NCBI GenBank assembly: GCA_964536015.1
Contig: CAZHVS010000015.1
Coordinates: forward strand, 1-63,870
Direction: 5' to 3'
DNA length: 63,870 nucleotides
Source of the DNA: CAZHVS01 sp964536015
GTDB lineage: Bacteria; Bacteroidota; Ignavibacteria; Ignavibacteriales; Ignavibacteriaceae
The notes under the pieces are model-generated. The model worked only from the letters and a program-made list of their open reading frames with translations. It had not been told where the DNA came from and made no database searches. Within the stretch, counting starts at the first letter, position 1. Each line of letters opens with the position of its first letter. The position numbers and the translations under genes are program-made. This document shows positions 8,299-16,210 of this stretch, one piece after another.

Positions 8299-8559
8299 CT
8301 AAGAATTAAAACTTGATGCTATACCATCCATTGATTGAGAGCGAGCATGAATTTCGTTTAACTTTTGGATTATTTTCAAAATTTCCTCCCGTCTTGTCTC
8401 AATAATTTCACCTAGAAAAGTTCTTACTTCGGGAGCGTTACATTCCTCGAATACAGTTTCATAAAAACGTACTGTTGCAGTTTCTTTTCTTAAGGCTTCG
8501 TTAAGAGATGCGCAGGAGTTACGACAAGTATGCTGGCACTGAAATTCTTTATCAAACAT
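8299..8559 (-). CDS. Small Cys-rich helical protein, ferritin-like hairpin (unknown function)
   Basis: I do not recognise this 86-residue protein at family level. The N-terminus carries regularly spaced cysteines C8, C12 and C16, with H10 between them, and another cysteine is at 40. Residues about 19-68 look like two long amphipathic helices. They have E/Y/R positions (ETATVRFYE, then PEVRTFLGEIIETRREEI) that recall half of a ferritin/rubrerythrin four-helix bundle. It is the last gene of the 2-oxoacid:ferredoxin oxidoreductase operon, 23 bases after the gamma subunit. It could be a metal or redox accessory protein of that enzyme, but this is inference only. Confidence 0.7.
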   Translation of the reverse strand: MFDKEFQCQHTCRNSCASLNEALRKETATVRFYETVFEECNAPEVRTFLGEIIETRREEILKIIQKLNEIHARSQSMDGIASSFNS

Positions 8560-8582
8560 ATTAAATTTTCATCCTTAAGGTA

Positions 8583-9146
8583 TTAAACTAATGTAAGTTG
8601 ATATTCTTTAATAATTTCTTTCCCTCTCATCAAAGCTTTCTCATTTAAAGGAATTAAATGATGATGTCTTTCAGGTAAAACTTTTTTAAGTGCAGAGAGA
8701 ATGGTTTCTATCTTTAATAATGGTTTTACTTCAAGAAAAGCACCGAGTAGAACCATATTAGCTACCTGCTTTTTATTCATCTTATTAGCTTCGGCAATAG
8801 CTGAAACTTTATAAATATTAATATCTTTTCTTGTTGGAGGATTAATTACAGTCGATTCTTCATAAATAATTACTCCATTTGGTTTAACAGCTTTTTCAAA
8901 TTTATCAACTGAAGGCTGATTGAGAAGTAAAGCTGAATCGAACCTTGATACAATAGGAGAACTAATTCTTTTATCTGAAACTATTACAATACAATTAGCT
9001 GTACCACCACGCATTTCGGGACCGTAAGATGGCATCCAGCTTGTTTCTTTATTATCCATCATTGCTGAATAAGCAAGCATTTGTCCCATTGAAAGAACCC
9101 CCTGACCACCAAAGCCTGCAATAATTATTTCATCTGTTTGATACAT
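8583..9146 (-). CDS. 2-oxoacid:ferredoxin oxidoreductase, gamma subunit
   Basis: The 187-residue gamma domain of a 2-oxoacid:ferredoxin oxidoreductase (Kor/Vor/Por family). The signature GFGGQGVLSMGQ near residues 11-22 is diagnostic, followed by a conserved MRGGTANC stretch. It works with the alpha and beta subunits and the ferredoxin-like delta subunit encoded just upstream to convert a 2-oxo acid and CoA to acyl-CoA, CO2 and reduced ferredoxin in the cytoplasm. The gap to the beta gene is 21 bases. The substrate is not fixed by this subunit. Confidence 0.92.
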   Translation of the reverse strand: MYQTDEIIIAGFGGQGVLSMGQMLAYSAMMDNKETSWMPSYGPEMRGGTANCIVIVSDKRISSPIVSRFDSALLLNQPSVDKFEKAVKPNGVIIYEESTVINPPTRKDINIYKVSAIAEANKMNKKQVANMVLLGAFLEVKPLLKIETILSALKKVLPERHHHLIPLNEKALMRGKEIIKEYQLTLV

Positions 9147-9167
9147 TTAATCACCTTTTATTAAACT

Positions 9168-9938
9168 TTAATTTTTTTCAGGAACTTTAAGATCTCCAAG
9201 CGGATAAGCTGGAAACATTACTTCTTCAATAATTTTATTTGCTTCAAGAGGTGTACATTTCCATCCGGAAGGACAATTAGAAACAACTTCAACAAAACAC
9301 GTCCCTTTATTAAATTTCTGTGCTTCAAGCGAAAACTTTAAAGCTTTTTTCAATTTACGAACAGTGTTTGGAGTATGAACAGCTTGTCTTGTAACATAAT
9401 AAGCTCCAGGCAGATGAGCTACAAGATCAGTAATCTTTAATGGATTCCCCATAAGTTTTACATCTCTTCCGTACGGAGTAGTTGATGTAATTTGTCCAGG
9501 CAATGTAGTAGGAGCCATTTGACCGCCTGTCATTCCGTAAATTCCGTTATTAATAAAAATGATAAGGATATTTTCTCCCCTGTTAACAGTATGGATTGTT
9601 TCACCAGTTCCAATTGCAGCAAGGTCACCATCCCCCTGATATGAATAAACATATTTGTCAGGAAGAGTTCTTTTTACTCCTGTTGCAACAGCAGTAGCTC
9701 TTCCATGAGCAGCTTCCTGCATATCAACATCCATGTAATGATAAGCAAATACTGAACATCCAACAGGAGCAACACCAACAGTTTGTTCCTGAATGCCGAG
9801 TTCCTGTATTACTTCCATTAAAACTTTGTGAACAACACCATGACCACAACCCGGGCAATAGTGCAAATAAGTATCGGTCATAGTTTCAGGACGCGTATAA
9901 ACTACATCCATTCCTTCAGTTGAAATTTCAAATGACAT
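9168..9938 (-). CDS. 2-oxoacid:ferredoxin oxidoreductase, beta (TPP-binding) subunit
   Basis: The 256-residue thiamine-pyrophosphate subunit. YCPGCGHG near residues 27-34, GDGDLAAIG and NNGIYGMTGGQ form the TPP/Mg2+ site of this superfamily. No separate ferredoxin domain is present, consistent with a four-subunit enzyme. It is translated just after the alpha subunit (9-base gap). The enzyme could take 2-oxoglutarate or branched-chain 2-oxo acids; the alpha subunit argues for the VorB-like group. Confidence 0.93.
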   Translation of the reverse strand: MSFEISTEGMDVVYTRPETMTDTYLHYCPGCGHGVVHKVLMEVIQELGIQEQTVGVAPVGCSVFAYHYMDVDMQEAAHGRATAVATGVKRTLPDKYVYSYQGDGDLAAIGTGETIHTVNRGENILIIFINNGIYGMTGGQMAPTTLPGQITSTTPYGRDVKLMGNPLKITDLVAHLPGAYYVTRQAVHTPNTVRKLKKALKFSLEAQKFNKGTCFVEVVSNCPSGWKCTPLEANKIIEEVMFPAYPLGDLKVPEKN

Positions 9939-9947
9939 ATTAATCTC

Positions 9948-11042
9948 CTACTCTTGCATTACAGGTTTGTGTTGAATAATTCTTTCTATTTCATGAAGGA
10001 TATCTTCAGGATTCATTATCATTCCTCCCATTCTTCCTTTGAAATGAACGTATGATTTTCCATTTACAGCAAGTTTAACATCTTCAACCATCTGTCCTGA
10101 ATTCATTTCAACAACTAAAAAGTTTTCAACATGATTTGTTAAATCTGCTATTGGTTTATCAGGGAAAGGCCATAAAGTTATGGGTCTTAACAATCCAGCT
10201 TTAATACCTTTTTCTCTTGCAATATCAACTGTCTTTTGAGAGATACGTGCTGATAATCCATAAGCGACTAAAACAATTTCAGCATCATCACAATTAATTG
10301 CTTCGTATCTTACTTCGTTTTTTTCAATCTCTCTATATTTTTTTTGAAGTTTAATATTTACCTGCTCCATAACTTCCGGTTCAATAAAAAGAGAAGTAAT
10401 AATATTACGCTGTCTTGTTTTGGGTTTACCGGTTGTTGCCCATGGTTTTTCTGGCATTGGTAAAGAACCTTCTTCTTTCAATTCAACTTTTTCCATCATC
10501 TGTCCAAGAGCACCATCAGCAAGAATAAGCACAGGATTTCTGTATTTCTCTCCAAGCTGGAAACCATCAAAAACAAAATCAGCCATTTCCTGAACTGATG
10601 CAGGAGCGAGCACAATAAGTCTGTAATCACCATGTCCTCCTCCTTTTACAGATTGGAAATAATCTCCCTGCCCCGGTTGAATTGTTCCTAAACCCGGACC
10701 TCCCCGATTAATATTTACAATCAGACAAGGAAGTTCAGCGCAGGCGATGTAAGAAAGACCTTCCTGCATTAAAGAAATTCCCGGGCTAGATGAAGAAGTC
10801 ATAACTCTTGCACCTGCTCCAGCTGCCCCATATACCATATTAATTGAAGCTACTTCACTTTCCGCTTGCAGAACCATGAAATTTCTTTTGGGGTGTTGCT
10901 CAGTCAAATATTCAAGAATTTCAGATTGAGGTGTTATAGGGTAACCGTAATAAGCTGTCAATCCCGCCCTGATAGCAGATTCAGCAAGAGCTTCGTTACC
11001 TTTCATTAATTTTGTTTCTTTTCCGTAGATTTTCTTTTCCAT
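9948..11042 (-). CDS. 2-oxoacid:ferredoxin oxidoreductase, alpha subunit (VorB/KorA-like)
   Basis: The 364-residue alpha subunit, with the pyrimidine-binding and transketolase-C domains of the PFOR family. The N-terminal MKGNEALAESAIRAG followed by YGYPITPQSEI is the pattern commonly annotated as VorB (3-methyl-2-oxobutanoate:ferredoxin oxidoreductase) or KorA. The TSSSSPGISLMQEG loop is also conserved. Operon order is delta, alpha, beta, gamma, then a small Cys-rich protein. With ilvE nearby, oxidation of 2-oxoisovalerate-type acids is plausible; 2-oxoglutarate for a reductive or oxidative TCA step is the main alternative. Confidence 0.9.
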   Translation of the reverse strand: MEKKIYGKETKLMKGNEALAESAIRAGLTAYYGYPITPQSEILEYLTEQHPKRNFMVLQAESEVASINMVYGAAGAGARVMTSSSSPGISLMQEGLSYIACAELPCLIVNINRGGPGLGTIQPGQGDYFQSVKGGGHGDYRLIVLAPASVQEMADFVFDGFQLGEKYRNPVLILADGALGQMMEKVELKEEGSLPMPEKPWATTGKPKTRQRNIITSLFIEPEVMEQVNIKLQKKYREIEKNEVRYEAINCDDAEIVLVAYGLSARISQKTVDIAREKGIKAGLLRPITLWPFPDKPIADLTNHVENFLVVEMNSGQMVEDVKLAVNGKSYVHFKGRMGGMIMNPEDILHEIERIIQHKPVMQE

Positions 11043-11060
11043 AATTTCTCTTTATAAATT

Positions 11061-11291
11061 TTATGCAACTTTTTTCTGTTTAGCTTCACGGTAAACCGTT
11101 ATTGCTGCATCAGGACAAACAAGAGCACAATTCATACATCCTGTGCATTTTTCATTAACCAATTCTGCAAACCGGTAACCACGTAAATTAATTTGTTTAG
11201 AAAGTGCAATACTTTCCTGTGGACATGCTGCTATACAAAGTTCACAGCCTTTGCAAATTTCTTTTGCTACAATTATTGTTCCTCGAATCAT
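11061..11291 (-). CDS. 2x[4Fe-4S] ferredoxin-type delta subunit of the oxidoreductase
   Basis: A 76-residue ferredoxin with two complete CxxCxxCxxxCP clusters: C13, C16, C19, C23 and C49, C52, C55, C59. It is the first gene of the five-gene operon and lies 18 bases before the alpha subunit. In this family it accepts electrons from the TPP subunit and passes them to a soluble ferredoxin. The 214-base region upstream separates it from the LytTR gene and contains no convincing promoter match. Confidence 0.92.
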   Translation of the reverse strand: MIRGTIIVAKEICKGCELCIAACPQESIALSKQINLRGYRFAELVNEKCTGCMNCALVCPDAAITVYREAKQKKVA

Positions 11292-11505
11292 TTTAACCTG
11301 TGTTTATTTTTAATAGGCTTGAAGGACAAAGTATGTGCCAGAGAGTAATTAAGTTTTTTTAGATTATTTTGATGATAAATCTAATGGATTGCCTCTTTTT
11401 TTTCAGAATTAAGAAGCATTTAGAATCCTCTCTTCCTAAAAATGAGAATAGAATTCTGTTCAATTGATAATTATTAGTTAAAACAAAAAATATATTTGAG
11501 AATAA

Positions 11506-12267
11506 TTATGCAGAAAATGTTTTCCGCATTATGCTTGCATACCTGTAACTAAAATTGAAACTCTCTTTAATATTCTTGATTTGAACAGAATATGTCCTCT
11601 CATTAAGTTTATTGATCTTTTCAATTTCATCTGTGTTTATTATTGTTGAACGATGTATTCTTAAAAAATTATTTGGTGGTAAAATGTTAATCCAATTATT
11701 CAGTGACTTTCGAACAACTATTTTACATCCTTCCCTGATAAAAATCTGTGAATATTCTTTTAATGCTACAACAGCAAGAATATCAACAAATCTTATCAAC
11801 CTTAATTTATTACCAACAGTAATTAATAAATGTTCTTTTCTTTTAGGCGAATAAGAAGTTTCGTCAAATGAATTAATCTTTTTATTTAACTCAATATAAA
11901 GATTCGATATTTTTTTTATTCTGCTTTTTAAGGTTTTTTCTAAAGTAACCGTTAAGAAATCTGCTGGTATATAATCATCAATCCCCAATTCCATCATTTT
12001 CCTCTGTTGCATGAATGATGGATTAATTGTAACTATTATTAAAGGAATTAATAAAGTTTTTTCTCCATTAATCAACTGATGAATACATTTAATATCTTCT
12101 TCTTCATTTGATAAGATAAAAACAATTATGTCCGGTGAGTATAAAGAGGCTATTTCTATTCCTTCTTTTTTATTATACGAATAAAAGACTGTATAATCTT
12201 CTTCAGGAAGGAGACTTCGCATATCAGGAAGTGAATCTCTATTCTGGATAATAAGAATTTTCTTCAA
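11506..12267 (-). CDS. LytTR-family DNA-binding regulator with a degenerate (pseudo-) receiver domain
   Basis: A 253-residue regulator. Residues 1-118 have the alternating strand/helix layout of a CheY-like receiver, but the key residues are gone. The acidic pair after strand 1 is Q8-N9, the phospho-acceptor position after PDIIVF is I51, and the conserved lysine is replaced by A102 (in IPADF). It is therefore unlikely to be switched by Asp phosphorylation. Residues about 145-251 form a LytTR DNA-binding domain (FLRIHRSTIINTDEI is characteristic). It is transcribed divergently from the porin and ammonium transporter genes, and no histidine kinase is adjacent. Direct control of amt is a reasonable guess. 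Confidence 0.85.
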   Translation of the reverse strand: MKKILIIQNRDSLPDMRSLLPEEDYTVFYSYNKKEGIEIASLYSPDIIVFILSNEEEDIKCIHQLINGEKTLLIPLIIVTINPSFMQQRKMMELGIDDYIPADFLTVTLEKTLKSRIKKISNLYIELNKKINSFDETSYSPKRKEHLLITVGNKLRLIRFVDILAVVALKEYSQIFIREGCKIVVRKSLNNWINILPPNNFLRIHRSTIINTDEIEKINKLNERTYSVQIKNIKESFNFSYRYASIMRKTFSA

Positions 12268-12311
12268 GCAGTTTATTTTAAACTTTTAATTAATGACTCA
12301 TTTGTTCAATA

Positions 12312-12341
12312 CAAAATTAACATAAAAAAGCACTTTGACAA
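12312..12341 (-). promoter_or_regulatory. Promoter of the LytTR regulator gene
   Basis: On the minus strand TAATTTTG (12319-12312) matches TAnnTTTG, and TTG (12341-12339) lies 19 bases upstream, the spacing expected of a Bacteroidota -33/-7 promoter. The predicted leader is about 40 bases. Confidence 0.55.
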
Positions 12342-12479
12342 TTGGATTCACTAAAACAGACAACTTTTTAATCTCGTTTAAGACAAAAATGTTACGCTTG
12401 TTGATTAGAAATTTTTCTTTATAGGTTGAGTTTCTCATTTTTACAATAAGAACTTTTAATTAAATATAAAGGATAATCT

Positions 12480-13226
12480 ATGAATCAAATTCTTCGATAT
12501 TGTTTTCTTGCTTCTGTCATTAGTGTCCTTTTCATAAATACCTTTGCGCAGGATTTTTCAATAAACACAAATGCAGATTTTGTTAGTAGGTACGTATGGC
12601 GAGGACTTAATCTGAATGATCAACCTTGCATACAACCTTATCTTACTGCAAAAGTCAGTAACTTTCAAATTGGTTTTTGGGGCTCTTACGGCTTTACTAA
12701 TATCAATCCAACCGACCCTCAAAATGCTGTAAATAGTGAAATTGACACCTGGATGAGCTATTCAGTTAACTTTCCGAATTCAATTTCACTTACTGCTATT
12801 TTAACCGATTACTATTACCCAAATGGTGGAAAAAAGATTGGGAATTTTAATAGTTATAATAATGCAAATGGACCTGGTGCTCATACAGCTGAAGCTGGTC
12901 TAATCATTAATGGGCCGGAAAAATTTCCAATTTCCTTAAGTGGTTATATGAATGTTTATAATGAAGAGGGTAAAAATATCTATTTACAACTCGATTATGG
13001 TTTTGAAGTGCAAAGTACAAACGTTAGTCTATCTCTTGGAACGGCCTTAGGAAGTAAAGATAACCCATATTACTATGGCACAGAAAAACTAAATGTAATC
13101 AATTTTGGAATCAAAGCTTCACGACAAATAAAAATCACTGATGAATATTCTTTACCAATTTTTATATCATATACTTTAAATCCAAATGTAGAAATCTCAT
13201 ATCTGGTTTTTGGTTTAACTTTTTAA
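12480..13226 (+). CDS. TorF-family putative outer-membrane porin
   Basis: A 248-residue protein with a signal peptide (about residues 1-23, ending FAQ) and an amphipathic beta-barrel pattern throughout. The opening FVSRYVWRGLNLNDQPCIQP is typical of the TorF family of putative porins (alternating aromatic strands, SRYVWRG box). The C-terminus ends in a hydrophobic aromatic strand (LVFGLTF), as expected for an outer-membrane barrel. It lies 26 bases upstream of amt, so it probably forms an operon with it and may let ammonium or small nitrogen compounds across the outer membrane. The transport role is inferred from context. Confidence 0.8.
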   Translation: MNQILRYCFLASVISVLFINTFAQDFSINTNADFVSRYVWRGLNLNDQPCIQPYLTAKVSNFQIGFWGSYGFTNINPTDPQNAVNSEIDTWMSYSVNFPNSISLTAILTDYYYPNGGKKIGNFNSYNNANGPGAHTAEAGLIINGPEKFPISLSGYMNVYNEEGKNIYLQLDYGFEVQSTNVSLSLGTALGSKDNPYYYGTEKLNVINFGIKASRQIKITDEYSLPIFISYTLNPNVEISYLVFGLTF

Positions 13227-13252
13227 CAATAATAAATATTATAGGAGAAATT

Positions 13253-14470
13253 ATGTTCGACACTGGAAGTACCGGTTTTATGCTTTTAGCAACAAGTCTT
13301 GTGATGTTAATGACCCCAGGACTTGCATTTTTTTACGGCGGTTTAGTAGGCAGAAAAAACGTTCTTGCAATTATGATACAAAGTTTTGTTTCGCTGGGCT
13401 GGACAACTGTACTGTGGTTTTTATTTGGTTATTCACTCTGCTTCAGCGGTGGCGAAGGTGGACTAATTGGAAATTTTGATATGGCTTTTCTAAGAGGAAT
13501 TGATTTAAATACTCCTTTTTCCGGTGCTAATATTCCATTGTTTGTTTTCATTGCTTACCAGATGATGTTTGCAATTATAACCCCCGCTCTTATCACAGGA
13601 GCTTTTGCCAATAGAGTCAGATTTCCAGCTTATCTTATTTTCCTAACTGTCTGGTTAATTTTTGTTTATTTCCCACTGGTACATATGGTTTGGGGTAATG
13701 GCTTGTTAGCAAAATGGGGAGTACTCGATTTTGCTGGTGGAATTGTAGTTCATGCAAGTGCTGGTATGGCCGCTCTTGCTTCAGTGTTTTTTGTTGGAAA
13801 ACGAAATGTACTTGAACGAGGTCCTCACAGCCTTCCTTTAGTTGCCCTTGGAACAGGTCTATTATGGTTCGGCTGGTATGGATTCAATGCCGGAAGTGAA
13901 TTGAAGGTTGATACTATTACTGCAACTGCTTTCTTAAATACTGACCTTGCTGCGTCTTTTGCTGCAATAACCTGGCTCTTTCTTGCATGGATTCTTGAGA
14001 AAAAACCTAAATTAATCGGTTTACTAACCGGTTCTGTGGCTGGACTGGCAACAATTACGCCGGCAGCAGGATTTGTAAGCGTCGGTGATGCAGTAGTTAT
14101 AGGAATATTAGCTGGAGTAATTTGTTACTTTGCTGTGGCACTAAAAAACAAATTACACTGGGATGATGCTCTTGACGTTTGGGGTGTACATGGTGTTGGT
14201 GGAACAATTGGAATAATGATGCTTGGACTTTTCGCTTCCAAAGCAGTTAACCCAGCTGTTCAAATCGAAGGATTACTTATTGGTGGAGATTTTAGTTTCT
14301 TCCTTGTTCAAACAGCCTCAGTTCTGATGGTTTCAGTATATTGCTTTGTTTTCACATATATTGCTTTAAAGATTATTGACAAAATAACTCCTGTTAAAGT
14401 CACAAGAGAAGAAGAAGAAGCTGGTCTGGATAGTTCTCTTCATGGTGAAATTGCATACGAAAACGAATAG
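13253..14470 (+). CDS. amt: Ammonium transporter
   Basis: Inner-membrane Amt/Mep/Rh channel, 405 residues with about 11 transmembrane helices. The family start MTPGLAFFYGGLV is at about 20-32. The twin pore histidines are H167 (VVHASAG) and H313 (GVHGVGG), equivalent to E. coli H168/H318, and the ammonium-funnel aromatics are present. An AGGAG-like ribosome site precedes the ATG. No PII gene (glnB/glnK) is adjacent, which is unusual because amt is commonly paired with one; nitrogen control may act through the divergent LytTR protein or a PII elsewhere. Confidence 0.95.
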   Translation: MFDTGSTGFMLLATSLVMLMTPGLAFFYGGLVGRKNVLAIMIQSFVSLGWTTVLWFLFGYSLCFSGGEGGLIGNFDMAFLRGIDLNTPFSGANIPLFVFIAYQMMFAIITPALITGAFANRVRFPAYLIFLTVWLIFVYFPLVHMVWGNGLLAKWGVLDFAGGIVVHASAGMAALASVFFVGKRNVLERGPHSLPLVALGTGLLWFGWYGFNAGSELKVDTITATAFLNTDLAASFAAITWLFLAWILEKKPKLIGLLTGSVAGLATITPAAGFVSVGDAVVIGILAGVICYFAVALKNKLHWDDALDVWGVHGVGGTIGIMMLGLFASKAVNPAVQIEGLLIGGDFSFFLVQTASVLMVSVYCFVFTYIALKIIDKITPVKVTREEEEAGLDSSLHGEIAYENE

Positions 14471-14485
14471 CATTTCTTTTCTTTT

Positions 14486-14512
14486 GAGGTTCTCTTGCTC
14501 AAAGAGAACCTC
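14486..14512 (+). terminator. Terminator of the porin-amt operon
   Basis: GAGGTTCTCTT / AAGAGAACCTC is a perfect 11-bp stem with a 5-base loop. It starts 16 bases after the amt stop and is followed by TCTTTCTT. Confidence 0.8.
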
Positions 14513-14643
14513 TCTTTCTTCAAATAAAACCATTCTCAAATAGTCGGAGTTAAAAAACCTTTCATTATCGTCCAAATTCATCATTTTTAAAGAAAAGTTG
14601 CATTTTTAGATTATTTTCGCAACTTTTTTGCCGATTTGAACGC

Positions 14644-14674
14644 TTGGATATTAAGTTTAATACTCTTAAATTTG
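14644..14674 (+). promoter_or_regulatory. Promoter of rlpA
   Basis: TAAATTTG (14667-14674) matches TAnnTTTG exactly, and TTG (14644-14646) lies 20 bases upstream. The predicted start of transcription is about 28 bases before the ATG. Confidence 0.6.
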
Positions 14675-14708
14675 CCTCGAATTTTTCTTAAATAAATAAT
14701 GAGGTGCG

Positions 14709-15203
14709 ATGAAATCATTAACAAAAGTGCTGATTTTCTCCCTCCTTTTAGTTTTAGCTGGTTTCACTGCTGTAAGTGAAATGGTTAAGGATGTTGAAGA
14801 GACAAAATTAAAAGATGAGATGATCCCAGCTGTTAATGATGTAATTAATCAAAACACAACTGTTATTAATTACATTGATAAAGGAAGTATGCGAGCTTCA
14901 TGGTATGGTCCCGGATTTCACGGTCGCTTAACTGCTAATGGTGAAATCTATGATCAGGAAGCTTTAACCGCTGCTCATAAAAAACTAAGATTTGGCACTT
15001 TATTAAGACTTACCAATCCTGCCACTAATCAGGCAGTTATTGTAAGAATTAATGATAGAGGGCCTTTCATAAGAGGAAGACAAATTGATGTTTCTATGGC
15101 AGCAGCTCAGGAACTCGGAATTATTGAAAAAGGCGTAGCAAATGTCCGGGTTGAGCAAATTAGTCTGAAGGGAGTCAATTTCCCTGTGATCTCGTTTAAT
15201 TAA
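14709..15203 (+). CDS. rlpA: RlpA-like septal lytic transglycosylase family protein
   Basis: A 164-residue exported protein with a signal peptide (about 1-20) and a single double-psi beta-barrel domain. The RlpA pattern is clear: ASWYGPGFHGRLTANGE near 59-75, then RLTNPATN and RINDRGPF. In RlpA the catalytic site cleaves denuded peptidoglycan glycan strands. There is no C-terminal SPOR domain, so septal targeting is not evident. It is a monocistronic gene with its own promoter and terminator. Confidence 0.88.
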   Translation: MKSLTKVLIFSLLLVLAGFTAVSEMVKDVEETKLKDEMIPAVNDVINQNTTVINYIDKGSMRASWYGPGFHGRLTANGEIYDQEALTAAHKKLRFGTLLRLTNPATNQAVIVRINDRGPFIRGRQIDVSMAAAQELGIIEKGVANVRVEQISLKGVNFPVISFN

Positions 15204-15219
15204 TCCGTAACGAGAGTTT

Positions 15220-15247
15220 AAGCCTCGCAATTATGCGGGGCTTTTTT
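15220..15247 (+). terminator. Terminator of rlpA
   Basis: The stem AAGCCTCGCA / TGCGGGGCTT (one T-G wobble) with a 4-base loop runs directly into a T6 tract. Confidence 0.88.
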
Positions 15248-15309
15248 ATTTTAAATTATTCATATTTAGTGTGTAAATTTCGGTTTGATTTCATTATTAA
15301 TTAAGGAAA

Positions 15310-16209
15310 ATGGAAAATAGATTACCGGTCAACCTGGAAACTGTAAGCTGTAATTATTGTAACTCAAATAACTATAAAGTTATTTATCAAAAAGATGGAT
15401 TTAATATTGTTAAATGCAAGGAATGCGATTTTGTATTTGTAAATCCACGTTTAACAAGTAAAGAAATCTTGAGCCTCTATAATCAGGATTATTTCCAGGG
15501 AAAAGGTTTTGATAAATCAGTTCAGTATGAAGAAGAATTTAATCAACAAGCTGAAAAAAAAGATCTGCTTGATTGGGATTTAGTTACATTAAAAGAAAAA
15601 ATTAATTTGTCAAACAACAGTAGACCTCTTCTTCTTGATGTTGGCAGCGGAATGGGTCTATTCCTCTGGAAAGCTAAGAAAAAAGGATTTGAGGTTAAAG
15701 GACTCGAACTCTCCGAATTTGCCTGCCACTTTATGAAGAAAAAAGGAATCGAAGTTTTTAATTCCACTATAGATGAATTTGTCTTACCACAGAATCATTT
15801 TGATATAATTTCTTTAAGAGAAGTAGTTGAACACCTAACCGACCCTCTTGCTTCGTTAAAAAAAATATTTGCTTCCCTAAAAAAAGGAGGAATGCTATTT
15901 ATTACCACAGGAAATTATGATTGTCCCGAAAGAAAACTTAAAGGTAGTAACTGGAATTATTTTATGCCTCAAGGACATCTCTCAATTTTTTCAAATAAAA
16001 CTATTAAAAATTTTTTAATCAAAGCTGGTTATAGTCGTGTTGAGGTAACCAATCAGGGAGATTTATTAATGAGTTTTCTCTTCCAAAAAAAAATTATTGA
16101 TGATAATTCATTTGTTCCTAAAAATTATCTTAAAAAATTAATTTTTTATTCCACTAGAGGAATAAATCATTTTATTTCAAGTGGATTAAGAGTATATGCA
16201 AAAAAATAA
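15310..16209 (+). CDS. Class I SAM-dependent methyltransferase with N-terminal zinc-ribbon-like motif
   Basis: A 299-residue protein. The N-terminus has a four-cysteine zinc-ribbon-like element (CNYC near 15-18 and CKEC about 20 residues later) followed by FVNPR, a layout common in Methyltransf_23 proteins of polysaccharide and secondary-metabolism loci. The SAM-binding loop LDVGSGMGLFLW (about 109-120) and the later motif LREVVEHL are clear. The substrate is unknown. The stop codon is separated from the uvrB ATG by one base, so the two are co-translated. Confidence 0.85.
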   Translation: MENRLPVNLETVSCNYCNSNNYKVIYQKDGFNIVKCKECDFVFVNPRLTSKEILSLYNQDYFQGKGFDKSVQYEEEFNQQAEKKDLLDWDLVTLKEKINLSNNSRPLLLDVGSGMGLFLWKAKKKGFEVKGLELSEFACHFMKKKGIEVFNSTIDEFVLPQNHFDIISLREVVEHLTDPLASLKKIFASLKKGGMLFITTGNYDCPERKLKGSNWNYFMPQGHLSIFSNKTIKNFLIKAGYSRVEVTNQGDLLMSFLFQKKIIDDNSFVPKNYLKKLIFYSTRGINHFISSGLRVYAKK

Positions 16210-16210
16210 T

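Noticed and set aside
12480..14470. PII protein gene beside amt
   Set aside because: No small reading frame with a PII fold is present between the porin, amt and the terminator at 14486.
16196..16210. Upstream ATG start of uvrB
   Set aside because: It would overlap the methyltransferase end and add MQKNN, while UvrB proteins begin at the residues starting from 16211.
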